DNA of 64,000 bases from Aestuariispira insulae (GTDB lineage Bacteria > Pseudomonadota > Alphaproteobacteria > UBA8366 > Aestuariispiraceae), in assembly GCF_003385955.1 (NCBI RefSeq), contig NZ_QRDW01000004.1, forward strand, positions 248,001 through 312,000, written 5' to 3'. Positions 1 to 7,790 of the stretch are shown one piece after another (positions within the stretch are counted from its first letter, which is position 1; every line of letters starts with the position of its first letter). The position numbers and the translations under genes were made by a program. Under the pieces are notes generated by a model that worked only from the letters and a program-made list of their open reading frames with translations, had not been told where the DNA came from and did no database searches.

Positions 1-311
1 ATCGAGTGGTATCCGATTTCCTGAAAAAATGTGGAGGTTCCGCAGAGCCAGAAAGATCAATAGAATCAGACCGTCTATTTGAGGGGCTATGCTGGCTTCG
101 TGATTGGGACGGGCGTGCGGCATTTAGAGATTTCGACGGTGATTTTCTTGCCCTTGCCAGCAAGAATGATCCTATCGTGCCGCCCAAACTGACCCAAGAT
201 AGCTTCCAGGGGAAAGAGATCTGCTGGCATGAAGAAGCTGGCCATCTACTCCCTCTGAGCCATCCGGATTGGTGCGCTCAGAAAACATCGGAATTCCTGG
301 ACCAGTTATGA
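1..311 (+). CDS. Alpha/beta hydrolase, C-terminal fragment (candidate pimeloyl-ACP methyl ester esterase)
   Basis: Only the last ~103 codons are present; the reading frame is open to the left edge. The tail carries a segment typical of alpha/beta hydrolases: FLALASKNDPIVPP, holding the probable catalytic acid, and then AGHLLPLSHP with the probable catalytic histidine. The nucleophile serine lies outside the window. The stop codon overlaps the start of bioC (ATGA, 308-311), so the two genes are probably translationally coupled. In biotin synthesis BioC methylates malonyl-ACP and an esterase (BioH, BioG, BioJ and similar) removes the methyl group from pimeloyl-ACP. The pairing suggests that role, but the family member cannot be named from the tail alone. 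Confidence 0.7.
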   Translation, partial: RVVSDFLKKCGGSAEPERSIESDRLFEGLCWLRDWDGRAAFRDFDGDFLALASKNDPIVPPKLTQDSFQGKEICWHEEAGHLLPLSHPDWCAQKTSEFLDQL

Positions 312-1096
312 CAGACGATTTTAAAAAACGGGTCTCAACACGGTTTGGCCGCGCGGCACTGAGTTACGATTCCGCCTCAGAGGTTCAATTACAGATTGGT
401 CAGAAGCTTTTGGCTTTTCTCGGCAAGCACCGGGAAGGCGGGCCGCAACCCAAATCGATTATGGAACTAGGATGCGGCACAGGACGATTTACCGAGCTTT
501 TACGGCATACGTTTCCGGATACCGACCTCTTGGCGACTGATCTGTCACCAGAGATGGTCCGGACGGTTCAACAGAAATTTGCAGACGACAAATTATTTCA
601 CAGTCAGGTGCTGGATGCGGATCGTTTTGAGCTCCGCGCGGGCGAGGGGGCATTTGATCTCATCTGCTCCAACATGGCATCTCAATGGTTCTCTGATCTG
701 AAAGGGTCGCTTCAGACGCAATCAGCGCATTTATCACGCGGCGGATGCATCATGCATACCTTTCTGACGGATCAGACATTCATACAATGGCGTGAAGCAT
801 GTGTTTTGGCCGGACAGGAGGGAGTCGCAGTCTCTTATCCGGCTTTCGAAGAGATCCAGGCTACCGTGCCGACAGGTCTGCAAGCGTTTTGGCAACGTGA
901 AACCGTGACCCAGAAATTCCAGAATTCCCAGGCATTTCTGAACTACCTTAAGGATATTGGAGCCAGGGCCGCGGAAAATCGGCCAATGTCGGCGGCAGGT
1001 TTACGGCGCGCCTGCCGGATTTTTGAAGAAAAACATGTTTCGACAATCAGTTACGACATTGTCTTCGGCTTGTTTTTTTTAAAGCGTGATCCTTAA
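308..1096 (+). CDS. bioC: Malonyl-[acyl-carrier protein] O-methyltransferase BioC
   Basis: A 262-residue class I SAM-dependent methyltransferase. The N-terminus (KKRVSTRFGRAALSYDSAS) is the BioC-type opening and motif I is ELGCGTGRF at residues 53-61. In the known pathway BioC methylates malonyl-ACP so that the fatty acid synthase can elongate it to pimeloyl-ACP methyl ester, the biotin precursor. I chose the ATG at 308 because it overlaps the stop of the upstream esterase and gives the usual family length. An upstream GTG/ATG extension to 269 would add 13 residues with no family character. No other biotin genes lie to the right, so any bio operon extends leftwards out of the window. Confidence 0.88.
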   Translation: MTDDFKKRVSTRFGRAALSYDSASEVQLQIGQKLLAFLGKHREGGPQPKSIMELGCGTGRFTELLRHTFPDTDLLATDLSPEMVRTVQQKFADDKLFHSQVLDADRFELRAGEGAFDLICSNMASQWFSDLKGSLQTQSAHLSRGGCIMHTFLTDQTFIQWREACVLAGQEGVAVSYPAFEEIQATVPTGLQAFWQRETVTQKFQNSQAFLNYLKDIGARAAENRPMSAAGLRRACRIFEEKHVSTISYDIVFGLFFLKRDP

Positions 1097-1099
1097 AGA

Positions 1100-1135
1100 G
1101 AATGCCCGCCGAAATACGACGGGCATTCATCTTTT
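1100..1135. terminator. Bidirectional terminator between bioC and glnA
   Basis: A 9-bp inverted repeat, GAATGCCCG (1100-1108) and CGGGCATTC (1120-1128), lies between the convergent stops of bioC and glnA. On the plus strand a short CTTTT run follows, and on the minus strand TCTCTTTAA follows, so it can serve both genes. Confidence 0.7.
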
Positions 1136-1157
1136 AAACGACTGACTTCACTCGAGC

Positions 1158-2570
1158 TTAGCAGCTGTAGTACATGTCGAATTCGACCGGATGGGTGGTC
1201 ATTTCGTAGCGCTGTACTTCTTCCCATTTCAGTTCCAGATAAGCGTCAATCATATCGTCACTCATCACGTCGCCTTTGCGCAGGAAGGCACGATCTGCAT
1301 CCAGGCACTCCAATGCTTCGCGCAGGGAGCCGGCAACAGTCGGAACCTCAGCCAATTCTTCCGGCGGCAGGTCATAGAGATCTTTGTCCATCGGCTCACC
1401 CGGGTGGATTTTATTCTCAATCCCGTCGAGGCCGGCCATCAGCATGGCGGTGAAAGCCAGATACGGGTTTGCGGTCGGATCCGGGAAGCGGACTTCAACA
1501 CGCTTGCCGTTGGGGCTAGCCACATAAGGAATACGGCAGGAAGCCGAACGGTTGCGGGCGGAATAGGCCAGCAGAACCGGTGCTTCGAAGCCTGGCACCA
1601 GGCGTTTGTAGGAGTTGGTGGACGGGTTTGTGAAGGCATTCAGGGCCTTGGCATGCTTGATGATGCCGCCAATGTAATAGAGGCAGATTTCAGACAGATC
1701 CGCATAACCGGAACCGGCAAACATGTTTTTACCGTCTTTCCAGATGGACTGATGGCAATGCATGCCAGAACCGTTATCACCAACAACCGGCTTCGGCATA
1801 AAGGTTGCGGTCTTGCCGTAGGAATGGGCTACCATATGGGTGACATATTTGAAAATCTGCATCTGGTCGGCGATGGAGATCAGGGTGTCGTACTTCATGC
1901 CGAGCTCATGCTGGGACGGCGCCACCTCATGATGGTGCTTTTCCATGTCCAGGCCCATTTCACGCATGACGGTGACCATTTCCGCGCGGATATCGGTGCC
2001 AGAATCGACCGGTGCTACGGGGAAATAGCCGCCTTTATCTTTCGGGCGGTGTCCCATGTTACCGCCTTCATATTCGGAAGCGGTGTTATAGGGGCCTTCT
2101 TCGGAATCGAAGCTGTAACCCATGTCGTTCTGGGAAGTGTTCCAGCGAACATCGTCAAAGATGAAGAATTCAGCTTCCGGACCGAAATAAACGGTGTCAC
2201 CCAGGCCGAGGCTCTCGGTATATGCCAGGGCTTTTTTAGCAATGGAGCGCGGGTCGCGATCATAAGCCAAGCCGGTGGACGGCTCTACGATATCACAGAA
2301 CAGGATCATCTGCGGCTGTGCGGTGAACGGATCCATGACGGCGGTTTCCGGATCGGGCATCAGGATCATGTCGGATTCGTTGATAGCCTTCCAACCTGCG
2401 ATGGAGGAGCCATCAAACATGATGCCGTCTTTGAAGACATCTTCATCGATGGTGGAAACGTGCTGTGCGGTGTGCTGCCACTTGCCGCGGGCGTCGGTGA
2501 AACGCAGATCGACGTATTCCACGTCGTTTTCCTTGATCATTTCCAAGACTTTTTTAACGGCGTCAGACAT
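1158..2570 (-). CDS. glnA: Glutamine synthetase type I
   Basis: A 470-residue GSI subunit that condenses glutamate and ammonia to glutamine in the cytoplasm, forming a dodecamer. Visible family marks are the DGSSI segment near residue 54, [10 protein letters not shown] in the catalytic barrel, the Asn/Pro-rich [13 protein letters not shown] segment and the adenylylation loop LYDLPPEE with the target tyrosine near residue 399. That tyrosine means activity is probably tuned by GlnE. The start at 2570 is preceded by AGAGGA and gives the standard length; an extension to 2597 would add nine unrelated residues. It is the second gene of a glnB-glnA unit (about 100-bp gap), the usual alphaproteobacterial order. 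Confidence 0.97.
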   Translation of the reverse strand: MSDAVKKVLEMIKENDVEYVDLRFTDARGKWQHTAQHVSTIDEDVFKDGIMFDGSSIAGWKAINESDMILMPDPETAVMDPFTAQPQMILFCDIVEPSTGLAYDRDPRSIAKKALAYTESLGLGDTVYFGPEAEFFIFDDVRWNTSQNDMGYSFDSEEGPYNTASEYEGGNMGHRPKDKGGYFPVAPVDSGTDIRAEMVTVMREMGLDMEKHHHEVAPSQHELGMKYDTLISIADQMQIFKYVTHMVAHSYGKTATFMPKPVVGDNGSGMHCHQSIWKDGKNMFAGSGYADLSEICLYYIGGIIKHAKALNAFTNPSTNSYKRLVPGFEAPVLLAYSARNRSASCRIPYVASPNGKRVEVRFPDPTANPYLAFTAMLMAGLDGIENKIHPGEPMDKDLYDLPPEELAEVPTVAGSLREALECLDADRAFLRKGDVMSDDMIDAYLELKWEEVQRYEMTTHPVEFDMYYSC

Positions 2571-2668
2571 GACTCTAATTCCTCTAGTTTGTCTCATTTG
2601 CCACTCCGGTAACCGGAGATTGGTTTGAATGATGATGCGAATGCATCAAAATTGATGGGGTCGGGGTG

Positions 2669-3010
<342 letters not shown>

Positions 3011-3088
3011 TTATCTCTGCGCTCCCGCGATATCCTTGCCGCAGTTCAATGACCGCGCCAGGGCGTTTTGTTTTCTCTGAGCCCTTTA

Positions 3089-3105
3089 TTGCATGGGGCG
3101 TGCCA
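3089..3105 (-). promoter_or_regulatory. Sigma-54 (RpoN) -24/-12 promoter of glnBA
   Basis: Reading the minus strand from 3105 gives TGGCACGCCCCATGCAA. It carries the GG at -24 (3104-3103) and GC at -12 (3092-3091) with exactly ten bases between them, and matches TGGCACG-N4-TTGCW at all but one core position. Transcription would start near 3079, giving a leader of about 70 nt before glnB. RpoN promoters need an enhancer protein, here presumably NtrC (established for glnBA in related bacteria; inference for this organism). Confidence 0.75.
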
Positions 3106-3199
3106 GTTTGCTGGAGCTGAAATAAGCTATTAAAATCAATGCTATAAACGATAGATGCACAAAAATACAACAGGCGTTCATGACTATTTTTTAGGCAAT

Positions 3200-3216
3200 T
3201 GCACTAATATTGGGCG
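3200..3216 (-). promoter_or_regulatory. Possible NtrC enhancer half-site pair upstream of glnB
   Basis: TGCACTAATATTGGGCG lies about 95-110 bp upstream of the -24 element, the distance usual for NtrC sites. The left half matches the TGCACYA consensus well and the right half poorly. A second TGCAC lies at 3155-3159. This is a weak candidate only. Confidence 0.3.
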
Positions 3217-3352
3217 ACATGAACCCCAATCAGATGAGGGTGTCAAAAAAATGAAAATTATGTCATTTTATCCGCACCAATGATCTTGACGGCGGCCATC
3301 GATAGGCTTAAAAGCCCCCCTGCAACGATGATACATCGGCAAGCAACAATAT

Positions 3353-3430
3353 GGTGGCTATAGCTCAGTTGGTTAGAGCGCTGGTTTGTGGCACCAGAGG
3401 CCGTGGGTTCAAGTCCCATTAGCCACCCCA
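3353..3430 (+). tRNA. tRNA-His (GTG)
   Basis: A complete cloverleaf. Acceptor GTGGCTA (3354-3360) pairs with TAGCCAC (3420-3426), the D arm is GCTC/GAGC, the anticodon stem-loop is CTGGT-TTGTGGC-ACCAG with anticodon GTG, and the T arm is GTGGGTTCAAGTCCCAT. CCA is encoded (3428-3430). G-1 is encoded at 3353 opposite C73 (3427), the canonical histidine identity pair. That pair is absent in a large alphaproteobacterial clade. Confidence 0.96.
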
Positions 3431-3436
3431 TATTTT

Positions 3437-3467
3437 AAAAGCCCTGGCCAGCCGGTCGGGGCTTTTT
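3437..3467 (+). terminator. Rho-independent terminator after tRNA-His
   Basis: AAAAGCCC (3437-3444) pairs with GGGCTTTT (3459-3466). An inner GGCC/GGTC stem and a loop AGCC complete the hairpin, which ends in a T run seven bases after the tRNA. Confidence 0.85.
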
Positions 3468-3584
3468 GTTTGCGTCTATAATCTTATGATCCGTCAAAGA
3501 TGCATATGCAGATTGCAACCGTCATAAACATCCGGCAAACTGCTGAATATTGGATCTGTTTTCCCAAACCGAGGTTATTTATAG

Positions 3585-3944
3585 ATGTCCAGCGAAACCA
3601 CTTTGGCAGAAGCAACCCAGGCGATCGACACTGTTGAACGCGAGCTGGGTTTGCTGTCGGAAGAAATTGAAAAAATTGGTGAATTTGCCAAGCAAATCGA
3701 TGCCATTGCCAAACAGACCAACCTTCTGGCGCTGAACGCCACCATTGAAGCGGCCCGTGCCGGTGATGCCGGCAAAGGATTTGCCGTGGTCGCCGGGGAA
3801 GTGAAGCAATTGTCCGGTCAGACCAGCAAGGCGACTTCCGAAATTGAAGAAACTCTCCAGAATCTGATGGATCAGTCTAAACGCCTGACCGAGAGCAGCC
3901 AGCGCGCCAAACGTTCCCTGGAAAAAGTTGCTATTCCAGCCTGA
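3585..3944 (+). CDS. Minimal soluble methyl-accepting chemotaxis tip protein
   Basis: A 119-residue protein made almost only of the MCP signalling hairpin. Residues 40-76 contain [21 protein letters not shown] and then [14 protein letters not shown], the highly conserved tip that contacts CheA and CheW in full receptors. Residues 12-39 and 77-112 are short amphipathic helices that could form the two arms of an antiparallel coiled coil. There is no sensor domain, no membrane segment and no HAMP, while full receptors are usually above 350 residues. The start has a GAGG about ten bases upstream and a terminator follows immediately, so it is a single-gene unit. It may be a decoy or cytoplasmic adaptor for a chemosensory array, or a remnant; the intact conserved tip argues against decay. 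Confidence 0.8.
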   Translation: MSSETTLAEATQAIDTVERELGLLSEEIEKIGEFAKQIDAIAKQTNLLALNATIEAARAGDAGKGFAVVAGEVKQLSGQTSKATSEIEETLQNLMDQSKRLTESSQRAKRSLEKVAIPA

Positions 3945-3963
3945 TAAGAACAGGCCAATAGTG

Positions 3964-3992
3964 GAAAAACGCCCCTTTTCAGGGCGTTTTTC
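3964..3992 (+). terminator. Rho-independent terminator after the MCP-tip gene
   Basis: AAAAACGCCC (3965-3974) pairs with GGGCGTTTTT (3982-3991) around a 7-base loop, 20 bp after the stop codon. Confidence 0.88.
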
Positions 3993-4066
3993 TTTGCCTG
4001 AATTAAAGAACGTGACAAATTGATTGCGCATCCATTGCCCAGCGATCATGCTGAGATTGCTCTTGG

Positions 4067-4603
4067 ATGATCAAAGCGGCTGAATACTGGATAGAAATGA
4101 CAGGAATCATCAATACGCGGATCGATCTGGATAAGGCGATCGACGGTGTCCGGGAAATCCTGGATTACTGGCAATCCAAACGTAAAGACGATGGCTTTCC
4201 GGGGAAATCGGATATTGAGCCTTGGGATATTCAGGAAAAGCTTGGCCGGATTTGCTTGCTCGAGGTTCAGCAGCAGCCTTTGGATTTTATATATCGCCTG
4301 GATGGTTCTAATATCGCCAGTGCCGTCACGGTGGATATGACGGGAAGGCCGGTGAGCGAAATCACACCAGAAATCTACAGCACTGCCGTAACTGAGGCCC
4401 TGTCCGCCAGCCTGGATGAAGAGGCCCCCACACTCTGGCATGTGGATATCGATATTCCACCGGCCAATTACGGTTATCAGCGACTGGTTTTGCCCTTAAC
4501 CGGCGGCAAGGCGCATATCCAATATCTAATGACTTTCTCTTATTGCCTCGACACTACGGACGGCATCTTTCCCTGGAATCGCAGTTACGGCAAGCCGGGC
4601 TAA
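4067..4603 (+). CDS. PAS_5-type PAS domain protein
   Basis: A 178-residue protein that I assign to the alphaproteobacterial PAS_5 family. The pattern is a short helical start, W at the head of a helix (LDYWQSKR), then DIEPWDIQEKLGRICLLEV, FIYRLDGSNIASAVTVDMTGRPVSEI and a C-terminal beta segment YQRLVLPLTGG. The family usually forms a lone PAS fold of about 150-180 residues with no attached output domain; its ligands are mostly unknown. A second member lies at 60667-61194. The start is uncertain: ATG at 4097 would remove ten residues and is equally plausible. It is followed 41 bp later by a MocR regulator, but there is no sign they form an operon. Confidence 0.72.
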   Translation: MIKAAEYWIEMTGIINTRIDLDKAIDGVREILDYWQSKRKDDGFPGKSDIEPWDIQEKLGRICLLEVQQQPLDFIYRLDGSNIASAVTVDMTGRPVSEITPEIYSTAVTEALSASLDEEAPTLWHVDIDIPPANYGYQRLVLPLTGGKAHIQYLMTFSYCLDTTDGIFPWNRSYGKPG

Positions 4604-4644
4604 AACCGGTATTGCGACTCCGACAGATCATGTTTGATTAGGCC

Positions 4645-6120
4645 ATGCGTTCAACTTTGTTTCATCTGGAAAAACGGCCGACAGCCAGTATCCAGTCCCA
4701 GATTCGGGAAATGCTTGTTTCTCATATCCTAAAAGGTGATTTACCCGATCAGGAGGCACTGCCATCCTGCCGGGCTCTGGCCAAGCAGTTGGGGGTCTCC
4801 CGTAATACCGTCGTGTTGGCCTATCAGGGGCTTGTGGATGATGGTTATCTGATTGCGCGGGAGCGCAGCGGTTTTTTCGTGAATGGGGAAATACTGAAAG
4901 GGCGTGTAGAGCAGGGCAAAGCCAGCCTCGCGGACGAAGAGCCGTCCGAAACCGTCGACTGGCAGGGACGACTGCGCAACCCGATCATGCGGCGACAATG
5001 GCATTTTGATCGTACGGAACGCTGGCAAGACCTGCCATATCCCTTCCTATACGGGCAGATGGATTATTCCTTGTTTCCCTTGTCTGCCTGGCGGGAATGC
5101 TCGCGACAGGCAATGGGTACCAGAACAATGGAATCAGTGACCCCGGATTCTTATGATCGGGATGATCCTGATCTGATCGAACAGATCCGCAGCCGGTTAT
5201 TGCCAAGGCGCGGGATCAACGCATCACAATCAGAAATTCTGGTAACACTGGGTGCTCAAAACGCCCTTTACCTGATCGGCTCCCTGTTGGTCAGGGATCA
5301 TGACCGTGTAGGCGTTGAGAATCCGGGCTATCCGGATGCAAGGCATATTTTCAGGCAGTTTACAGATCAGGTTGTTCCTCTAGCCGTCGATGACAGTGGT
5401 TTGGTGGTGGATGAAACCCTCGATGAGTGCCGCTATGTGCTGGCAACACCAAGCCACCATTTCCCGACCACTGTGACCATGAGTCTGGAACGAAGGAAAG
5501 CCTTGCTTGATAAGGCTTTCAAGCATGATTTTCTGTTGATTGAAGATGATTATGAGCCGGAAACAAATTTTATATCCAACCCGGCACCTGCGTTGAAATC
5601 ACTCGATCGGCAGGGGCGCGTGATCTATATGGGCAGCTTCTCAAAAAGCCTGTTTCCCGGTCTGCGCCTAGGTTACATCGTTGCACAAAGTGCCGTGATT
5701 GAGGAATTGCGGGCCTTGCGGCGGCTTATGTATCGCCATCCGCCCGGCAATAATCAAAGGACAGCCGCTTTGTTCCTGGGGCTTGGCCATTATGATTCAC
5801 TGGTGACGAAACTTCAACGCACCTATCGGGAACGCTGGGAAGTTATGGGCGATGCCTTGCAACGCTATCTTCCGAATGCATCCGAAGCACCGGTTTTTGG
5901 CGGCTCCAGCTATTGGGTGCGGGGCCCTGAAGGGATGGACTCTCTTGCATTTGCCCAGAACGCCTTGGAAAAAGGCGTTGCGCTGGACCCTTGCGTCGAC
6001 TTCTTCTTCGAAGAAACGCCTGGCCCCCGGAATTTCATTCGGCTTGGCTTTTCTTCCATCCCGACCGAGCGTATTGAACCCGGTATCAAGCTGGTTTCAG
6101 AACTCATGAAACAGATATAA
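4645..6120 (+). CDS. MocR-family transcriptional regulator (GntR HTH fused to aminotransferase fold)
   Basis: A 491-residue fusion. Residues 10-75 form a GntR winged helix (ASIQSQIREMLVSHIL, then LPSCRALAKQLGVSRNTVVLAYQGL). The rest is a fold-type I aminotransferase domain with the PLP lysine at residue 334 in GSFSKSLFPGLRLGY and a D-D-Y-E segment (IEDDYEPE) that holds the cofactor. MocR proteins such as PdxR, GabR, TauR and EnuR use PLP or a PLP-substrate adduct as ligand and usually activate the adjacent operon. Here the next genes, 15 bp away on the same strand, encode an ornithine-cyclodeaminase-like enzyme and a HAD phosphatase. Neither pdxST, gabT nor the eut genes are present, so the ligand cannot be named. 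Confidence 0.9.
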   Translation: MRSTLFHLEKRPTASIQSQIREMLVSHILKGDLPDQEALPSCRALAKQLGVSRNTVVLAYQGLVDDGYLIARERSGFFVNGEILKGRVEQGKASLADEEPSETVDWQGRLRNPIMRRQWHFDRTERWQDLPYPFLYGQMDYSLFPLSAWRECSRQAMGTRTMESVTPDSYDRDDPDLIEQIRSRLLPRRGINASQSEILVTLGAQNALYLIGSLLVRDHDRVGVENPGYPDARHIFRQFTDQVVPLAVDDSGLVVDETLDECRYVLATPSHHFPTTVTMSLERRKALLDKAFKHDFLLIEDDYEPETNFISNPAPALKSLDRQGRVIYMGSFSKSLFPGLRLGYIVAQSAVIEELRALRRLMYRHPPGNNQRTAALFLGLGHYDSLVTKLQRTYRERWEVMGDALQRYLPNASEAPVFGGSSYWVRGPEGMDSLAFAQNALEKGVALDPCVDFFFEETPGPRNFIRLGFSSIPTERIEPGIKLVSELMKQI

Positions 6121-6135
6121 GTTATTGAGAATTAT

Positions 6136-7086
6136 ATGATTATCCTAGATGAAAGCCAGACACGTCAATATCTTCCTTGGTCCGGTTTGATCGATGCTCT
6201 TCGGGCAATTTTCCGTGAAGGCTGCGAGATGCCTGTTCGCCATCATCATGACATGGCGGTGCCCGGCGAAGAGGATGCGACTTTGCTGCTGATGCCGGCC
6301 TGGGTCCCGGGGAAATACCTGGGAATCAAACTGGCCACCGTTTTCCCCGGCAACGCGACCCGGGGGCTGCCGGCTGTTTTTGGGAATTATGTTCTTTCTT
6401 CCGGCCAGAGCGGTCAGTTGCTGGCATTGATTGATGGCGGAGAGTTAACAGCAAGACGGACGGCCGCTGCGTCCGCCCTGGCGTCATCCTACTTGGCCCG
6501 AAGAGACGCAAAAGAGCTTTTGATTGTCGGCACCGGCCGGCTTGCTATAAATCTGGCGCAGGCTCATGCCACGGTCAGAGACCTTACCCGCATCAATGTC
6601 TGGGGCCGGAATATCGCCAAAGCGGACGCGTTATGTGAAGAACTCGGCGCCTTGGGTCTGAACGCTCATCCCGTGGATAATTTGGCAGAAGCGGCCGGAC
6701 GCGCGGATATCATAAGCTGCTGCACGCTAGCGACGGATCCCGTCATTCTGGGGGACTGGCTAAAACCGGGTTGCCATCTGGATTTGGTCGGTGGGTTTAA
6801 ACCATCCATGCGTGAAACAGATGACCGGGCGATTGGACGCGCGAGCGTCTTTGTCGATACCCTGGCGGGGGCGACGAAAGAAGCGGGTGACATCACACAA
6901 CCGATCGAGCAGGGGGTTCTGTCGACGGATGATATCAAAGCCGATCTTTACAGTCTCAGCCGAGGACAGCATGAAGGGCGGATTTCGAATGATGAAATCA
7001 CGCTTTTTAAATCGGTGGGAGCGGCCTGCGAGGATCTTGCCGGGGCCATTCTTGCATTTGAATCAGCAAAGAAAACAAATCCATGA
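6136..7086 (+). CDS. Ornithine cyclodeaminase / mu-crystallin family protein
   Basis: A 316-residue protein. The opening LDESQTRQYLPW, the substrate-lysine region near KYLGIKL, the TARRTAAASALASSYLARRD helix and the Rossmann segment LLIVGTGRLAINLAQAHA near residue 130 are those of the OCD/mu-crystallin family. Members include ornithine cyclodeaminase, alanine dehydrogenase (archaeal), ketimine reductases and the ectoine gene EutC; all use NAD(P) on alpha-amino or imino acids. The dinucleotide motif reads GTGRLA rather than the more common GAGxQA. It lies 15 bp after the MocR gene and overlaps the HAD gene by ATGA, indicating one operon for an amino-acid-like substrate that is not identifiable here. 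Confidence 0.85.
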   Translation: MIILDESQTRQYLPWSGLIDALRAIFREGCEMPVRHHHDMAVPGEEDATLLLMPAWVPGKYLGIKLATVFPGNATRGLPAVFGNYVLSSGQSGQLLALIDGGELTARRTAAASALASSYLARRDAKELLIVGTGRLAINLAQAHATVRDLTRINVWGRNIAKADALCEELGALGLNAHPVDNLAEAAGRADIISCCTLATDPVILGDWLKPGCHLDLVGGFKPSMRETDDRAIGRASVFVDTLAGATKEAGDITQPIEQGVLSTDDIKADLYSLSRGQHEGRISNDEITLFKSVGAACEDLAGAILAFESAKKTNP

Positions 7087-7748
7087 CACCGGAAGCGGTT
7101 ATTTTTGATTGTGACGGCGTCTTGGTGGATAGTGAGCCGATCACCAATCGAGTGATTGCAGAGGAAGTCACAAAGCTTGGCTGGCCATTGGATTTGGCCG
7201 GTGCCATCAAGGCTTTTAAAGGCAACACGATGATGGGGGTATGTACCCTCATTGAAATGAGACTGGATGCACCTTTGCCTGACAAATGGTTGCATGCCTT
7301 GGAACAAAAAATAGCCGCAGCCTTTCGGCTGTCTCTGGAAACTGTTCCGGGAACAGCCGAATTTGTACGGTTTTTGACCTCCCAATCGATCCCCATTGCC
7401 GTTGCCAGCCAGGGATCCGTCGAGAAAATGCGCACGTCTCTCGGTAAAACCGGCCTCTGGGATTATTTCAAAGGACATGTCTATTCGGCTGATATGGTTC
7501 CGGCTCCTAAACCGGCCCCTGACCTTTTCCTGTTGGCTGCCGATAAACTGGGGATAACGCCTGGAAATTGCATGGTCGTTGAAGATAGTCCGATGGGTAT
7601 TCATGCGGCCAAAGCTGCGGGTATGATGACTGTCGGCCTGGCGCCTGACGGCAAGGGGAGCGATCTCATAGAAGCCGGTGCTGATCGGATTGTACATTCC
7701 GCAAATGAGCTAACCGCATTCTTCCAAAGAAAAACCCTCTGCCAATAA
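7083..7748 (+). CDS. HAD superfamily hydrolase, beta-phosphoglucomutase/phosphatase-like
   Basis: A 221-residue HAD subfamily IA enzyme. The nucleophile motif is VIFDCDGVLVDSEP (Asp9 and Asp11), the cap domain follows, motif II is VASQGS, motif III has the lysine in PAPKPAP and motif IV is VEDSPMGIHAAKAAGM. Such enzymes dephosphorylate small phosphorylated metabolites or interconvert sugar phosphates. The glutamate-proline after motif I (DSEP) is common in beta-phosphoglucomutase-like members. The start overlaps the stop of the OCD gene (ATGA), so the two are probably translationally coupled. A terminator that starts inside the last codons ends the unit. Confidence 0.88.
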   Translation: MTPEAVIFDCDGVLVDSEPITNRVIAEEVTKLGWPLDLAGAIKAFKGNTMMGVCTLIEMRLDAPLPDKWLHALEQKIAAAFRLSLETVPGTAEFVRFLTSQSIPIAVASQGSVEKMRTSLGKTGLWDYFKGHVYSADMVPAPKPAPDLFLLAADKLGITPGNCMVVEDSPMGIHAAKAAGMMTVGLAPDGKGSDLIEAGADRIVHSANELTAFFQRKTLCQ

Positions 7749-7762
7749 GACAGAGGGTTTTC
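7731..7762 (+). terminator. Rho-independent terminator of the MocR-OCD-HAD unit
   Basis: AAAACCCTCTG (7731-7741) pairs with CAGAGGGTTTT (7751-7761). The hairpin includes the HAD stop codon. Read on the other strand it could also end the dpp operon, which stops at 7791. Confidence 0.85.
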
Positions 7763-7790
7763 AAAAAAGTGAGAGAATAAACTCGCTTAA

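Noticed and set aside
1191-2612. A 473-codon plus-strand open frame across glnA
   Set aside because: It is an antisense shadow of glutamine synthetase; its translation has no family character, while the minus strand is a full glnA.
6136-7086. Ectoine utilisation (EnuR-EutC) reading of the MocR-OCD pair
   Set aside because: The ectoine hydrolase and deacetylase genes (eutD, eutE) and the uptake genes are absent, so the family relationship alone does not support it.
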